Source: a bacterium (GTDB taxonomy: Bacteria > Krumholzibacteriota > Krumholzibacteriia > JACNKJ01). Taken from it: a DNA stretch of 64,000 bases. The notes beneath the pieces were generated by a model. It made no database searches. It was not told the DNA's origin and saw only the letters and a program-made list of their open reading frames with translations. A program made the translations under genes and the position numbers. Below are positions 60,983 through 64,000 of the stretch, piece after piece. Location: contig JAAEPZ010000012.1 of assembly GCA_024231955.1 (NCBI GenBank), positions 62,001 to 126,000 on the forward strand, given 5' to 3'. The stretch's first letter is position 1; each line of letters begins with the position of its first letter.

Positions 60983-62797
60983 CTATCGCAGCAACACCAG
61001 CTTCCCGGTCTCGGCTCTGCCTGCCGTCTCCATGCGGAGGAGGTAGACGCCGCCTGCAAGCTCCCGTCCCCGGCTGTCCCGGCCCCGCCAGACAAGCTCA
61101 TGCCGGCCACGTTCGTGGATTCCATCCGCAACCACCGCAAGCTCCTGGCCGGTCACGGCATAAATAGACAGACGCACCCATTGGCGCGACTCCAGCGTGA
61201 AACGTAAAATGGTCCTCGGGTTGAACGGATTGGGTGAAGCGCACTCCAGACCGGTGGCGAGATGGACGGTCTCAACAGTAACCTTCTTCGTGTCCATCAG
61301 CATCCAGTCGCCGCCCTCTGCGCGTGAATGGAGCCGATAGTCAAAGGTCCCACCCTCAATCAACTCCGGTGCTCGATCTTCCGCCAGGAAGTTGCCCGGG
61401 GACACCTGATCGAACGGGACCTCACGACTGCCGGCTGCCGAGAATGCCTCCAGGCGGAAATCGGGGCAATCGCTATCCTGTTCAAGTTCCCAGCTGGCGG
61501 TTACGCAACCGGGTTCGATGAAGATAGTGAAGTCATTGAGCAGAGTCGGCGTGTTGGTATTCGTAGGCGTATAACCCTCTTCATAGGTCTGTTGCGCATG
61601 CTGGGCGTTCTCGACGAGATCACCGAAGCTGTCGCCTGCGAGGAATGCCGCGTGAATTCTCAGCGTGTCGCCAGGCTCGAGGTTCCAGGCTCCGATATTG
61701 AACAACTGCTCAGGGCTGTTGCCATCACTCCCCACCGAAGGTGTGATCTGTGTCCAGTCATCGATACCCGGCGTCGTCATTAGCAAATACTTCTCGGAGT
61801 CGTTGTCCCTATCGTAATTACTCGGACTCCAATCCCACCAACGCCAGGAAATATCGGGATTCGAATTCTCCCACTCTCCGAGTACGGGCCTGTACTCCGC
61901 CCCCAGGAACTTGATGCCGGCATGTTGTGGAGCGTGGCCGGAGTCGTATGTGTAATGGTGTTCGGCAACAAGATTGAATGGTTCCTCCTGCCAGTCCGCA
62001 TACTCGGGCATGTCATCAACCCAGTAGAGCAGATGGTGATGGAACCAGTTGGCGCTGGCGGGGGGCCAGCCCGAGCCCTCCGGATATCTCCCTTTCCAGC
62101 CTGAGGTCAGCTCGGCATAGAGGGAAAAAGTGGTGCCGTTGAGTATCCGATCGGGCACCAGCGTCCAGCGCATGAAGAGAATCGCATCCAGCGGTTCAAA
62201 GCTCCAGGCATAGGTCTCCTGCTCGATTCTCAGTCCGGAGGCGTAGTGGAAGACATCAGCATTGCCGCTCACGGGCTGGTGCGGACGACTCAGCGTATCC
62301 AGAAATGCTGTGACAAAATCCTGCTCGCTGACGGCATTTACAGGATCATATCCGGGATTCTCCGGCAGTGTGCTTCGTTCCCGAATCCAACCGAGCTCCA
62401 ACTCATCGTCCGGTATCCCCACGGGCACCCACTCTGTCGGCCGTGAATATGTGCCCCAATAGCCGTCATGGGCGCCTGTCGTTACAAGCGTCTCGAAGTT
62501 ATCGGTGATTCCGCCGATCCAGATCCCTCCCCGAACCATGTGATCGACCTCGGAACCTCGCGGGTACTCCATGGAGGCATCGCGTGTCGAGAAGTTGTTG
62601 CCCAGGAATCCATGGTTGGAGATGCACATGGCCAGATTACCGGCATCGTGCGTCCTGAAAGTATAGTCAATAATATCCCTCTCCGACCTGGAATCGCTCT
62701 CGGGGCAGGCGCGTTGAGCCGACAGAACCAATATCAGTATTGCGACGCCTGCGGTGAATGAGATGAACTGCCGCAGAGTTCGTGATCCACTCATCAT
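60983..62797 (-). CDS. Secreted protein with FlgD-type sorting domain
   Basis: 604 residues. Signal peptide (FISFTAGVAILILVLSAQRACP), a large central region with many Trp and Tyr (VRGGIWIGGITDNFETLVTTGAHDG starts it, split across strands), resembling secreted proteins common in FCB genomes, and a C-terminal sorting domain (ASPNPFNPRTILRFTLE ... GRDSRGRELAGGVYLLRM). The ATG pair at 62797/62794 follows GGGGGGAG. No enzyme motif seen. Confidence 0.85.
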   Translation of the reverse strand: MMSGSRTLRQFISFTAGVAILILVLSAQRACPESDSRSERDIIDYTFRTHDAGNLAMCISNHGFLGNNFSTRDASMEYPRGSEVDHMVRGGIWIGGITDNFETLVTTGAHDGYWGTYSRPTEWVPVGIPDDELELGWIRERSTLPENPGYDPVNAVSEQDFVTAFLDTLSRPHQPVSGNADVFHYASGLRIEQETYAWSFEPLDAILFMRWTLVPDRILNGTTFSLYAELTSGWKGRYPEGSGWPPASANWFHHHLLYWVDDMPEYADWQEEPFNLVAEHHYTYDSGHAPQHAGIKFLGAEYRPVLGEWENSNPDISWRWWDWSPSNYDRDNDSEKYLLMTTPGIDDWTQITPSVGSDGNSPEQLFNIGAWNLEPGDTLRIHAAFLAGDSFGDLVENAQHAQQTYEEGYTPTNTNTPTLLNDFTIFIEPGCVTASWELEQDSDCPDFRLEAFSAAGSREVPFDQVSPGNFLAEDRAPELIEGGTFDYRLHSRAEGGDWMLMDTKKVTVETVHLATGLECASPNPFNPRTILRFTLESRQWVRLSIYAVTGQELAVVADGIHERGRHELVWRGRDSRGRELAGGVYLLRMETAGRAETGKLVLLR

Positions 62798-63120
62798 GAT
62801 CTCCCCCCATACAGTTATATTGGAATCCCCAGGTCAACCAGGCGCGGTCGATCTTCAGCCTGAAAACTCAATGGAGTTTCCCTGAGTCTGAAATACGCAT
62901 ACCTGGTTGCACTAGAGTCTAAAGGAATTAGCGATAAGTAGCCAGAGCACTCCCCGAATTCAGGGATGATGTCGCCCGGCAGGCAATTCATCGTAGCTCG
63001 CCGGGGGCGATAGAGCTGAGGGATTGTCCTCTTCGGCCGCATTTCCGTAACAATCGAATCCGAAATGGTGGTACAATTAGGGAAGAATCTTGAATCCTGA
63101 ACGAAAAGAAAGGGGAGATC
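62798..63120. other. Divergent intergenic region
   Basis: Promoters for the two flanking secreted-protein genes. No gene supported; TACAAT near 63073 could be a -10 box for the plus-strand gene. Confidence 0.4.
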
Positions 63121-64000
63121 ATGCGCTCTGTAGTATCCTCGATCATCTTCATTTCATTGCTTTGCATTACGACTCCGGCGCTCGCTCATGAGTGCGTCGA
63201 CTACTGCCTGAACATGCACCTGCTTTCGCAGACCTCGCGCGACCCCGACGTCAGCCTCATAGACGTAACACGGGAGGGCGATCTGGCCTACGTGATCGGC
63301 TACGACAGCGTGGTCGAAGCAGCCGAATTCATAATCTACGATGTCTCCGACGAGGAGAACCCCGCTGTCATCGGCATGCTCTCGATCCCGACACCCGATC
63401 CGGTGCGCGAGGCGGAGCTTGACGGATCGACAGCCTACCTGGCCACATCCTGGCAGCCCTTCGGGGAGGGGGCGCTTTATATCGTGGACATCTTGGACCC
63501 CTTGACGCCGACCCTGATGGCCACCGATTACATCGGTGGATCGGATGACATCGAGGTGAGCGACGGCTACCTCTACGCTCTTTGTAATGTCGAATGGGGA
63601 ACCAGCTATCTAAACGTTTACTCCCTGGCCAACCCCTACGAACCCGCCTTCGCGGGCACCATCGCACTGCCGGTCGGCTGGCCCTACGCAGCCTATGAGA
63701 TCGAGATCTCCAACGGCTACGGCTACATCCCCGGATCCTATGAAGGTCTGATCGTCGTGGACGTAACCGATCCGGTCAACCCGCACACGGCGGCCGTCGA
63801 ACCGTTCAACGGCGCGGACAGGATAGCCGTCGACGGGGACAGGGCCTATCTCACCACGTTCGGCGGAACGCTCAGCTTTCACTCGCTGGACATCAGCAAC
63901 CCATTGGCTATCGTAACGCTGGACTCGATCGAGCTCCCCGGGACCTCCCGTGTCTACCTGCACGGAGACCGGGCCTACGTCGCATACGGAGGAGCAGAGA
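63121..64000 (+). CDS. Secreted LVIVD-repeat protein (runs off window edge)
   Basis: 293 codons are visible, open to the edge. AAAGGGGAG precedes the ATG. Signal peptide (SSIIFISLLCITTPALA), then LVIVD-type repeats of ~42 residues (YDVSDEENPAVIGML, YIVDILDPLTPTLMA, IVVDVTDPVNPHTAAV, LDISNPLAIVTL), which form a beta-propeller. A C-terminal sorting domain may lie beyond the window. Confidence 0.85.
   Translation, partial: MRSVVSSIIFISLLCITTPALAHECVDYCLNMHLLSQTSRDPDVSLIDVTREGDLAYVIGYDSVVEAAEFIIYDVSDEENPAVIGMLSIPTPDPVREAELDGSTAYLATSWQPFGEGALYIVDILDPLTPTLMATDYIGGSDDIEVSDGYLYALCNVEWGTSYLNVYSLANPYEPAFAGTIALPVGWPYAAYEIEISNGYGYIPGSYEGLIVVDVTDPVNPHTAAVEPFNGADRIAVDGDRAYLTTFGGTLSFHSLDISNPLAIVTLDSIELPGTSRVYLHGDRAYVAYGGAE

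Noticed and set aside
62815..63042. 75-codon minus-strand frame in the divergent intergenic region
   Set aside because: Occupies the promoter region of two genes and has no ribosome site.

Overview
The window is GC-rich bacterial DNA with dense, overlapping operons. Several secreted proteins end in an NPFNP-type Por/FlgD-like sorting domain, and with the SBBP, LVIVD and BNR propeller proteins this points to an uncultured lineage of the FCB superphylum (Krumholzibacteria, Eisenbacteria, Zixibacteria or relatives). That placement is an inference; no rRNA is present. The energy genes indicate an anaerobe or facultative anaerobe handling H2 and NAD(P)H.

Region 1 (1-3.84 kb) has an ECF sigma factor overlapping a partial secreted protein, a membrane protein, enolase and an FtsB-like divisome protein, closed by a terminator.

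Region 2 (4.1-31.5 kb) is a hydrogenase superlocus. A plus-strand operon hoxF-hoxU-hoxY-hoxH-hoxW plus a receiver protein encodes a soluble NAD-linked [NiFe] hydrogenase. It converges at a shared terminator (9587-9618) with a minus-strand operon: rex-hydC-hydB-hydA, a sensory [FeFe]-hydrogenase/histidine-kinase fusion, a receiver protein, a receiver-kinase, hydE-hydG-aspA-hydF. This encodes a trimeric [FeFe] hydrogenase of the bifurcating type, its maturases, a putative H2-sensing phosphorelay and a NADH-sensing repressor with a good promoter and operator. A membrane GAF kinase and a full hypF-C-D-E-A-B operon follow, so both metal-site maturation pathways sit together. A large Cache/PAS hybrid kinase lies next to them.

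Region 3 (35.63-41.59 kb) is an initiator tRNA gene occupied by a 5.9-kb integrated element bounded by 45-bp identical att repeats. It carries a tyrosine integrase, excisionase, ribbon-helix-helix protein with tandem 8-bp repeats, Sel1-repeat protein, SIR2-like protein, a replisome-organiser-like protein and a Cys-rich phage-type protein.

Region 4 (41.6-64 kb) holds secreted or surface proteins, a Ser/Thr kinase-TPR protein, a lipoprotein carrying a DUF4326 domain, a GNAT enzyme, and a C-GCAxxG-C-C family gene with an in-frame UGA and a SECIS-like hairpin, i.e. a probable selenoprotein. Decayed copies of the initiator-tRNA 3' end, each followed by a hairpin, recur near 55.4, 58.65 and 59.65 kb, suggesting repeated past integration at this tRNA.
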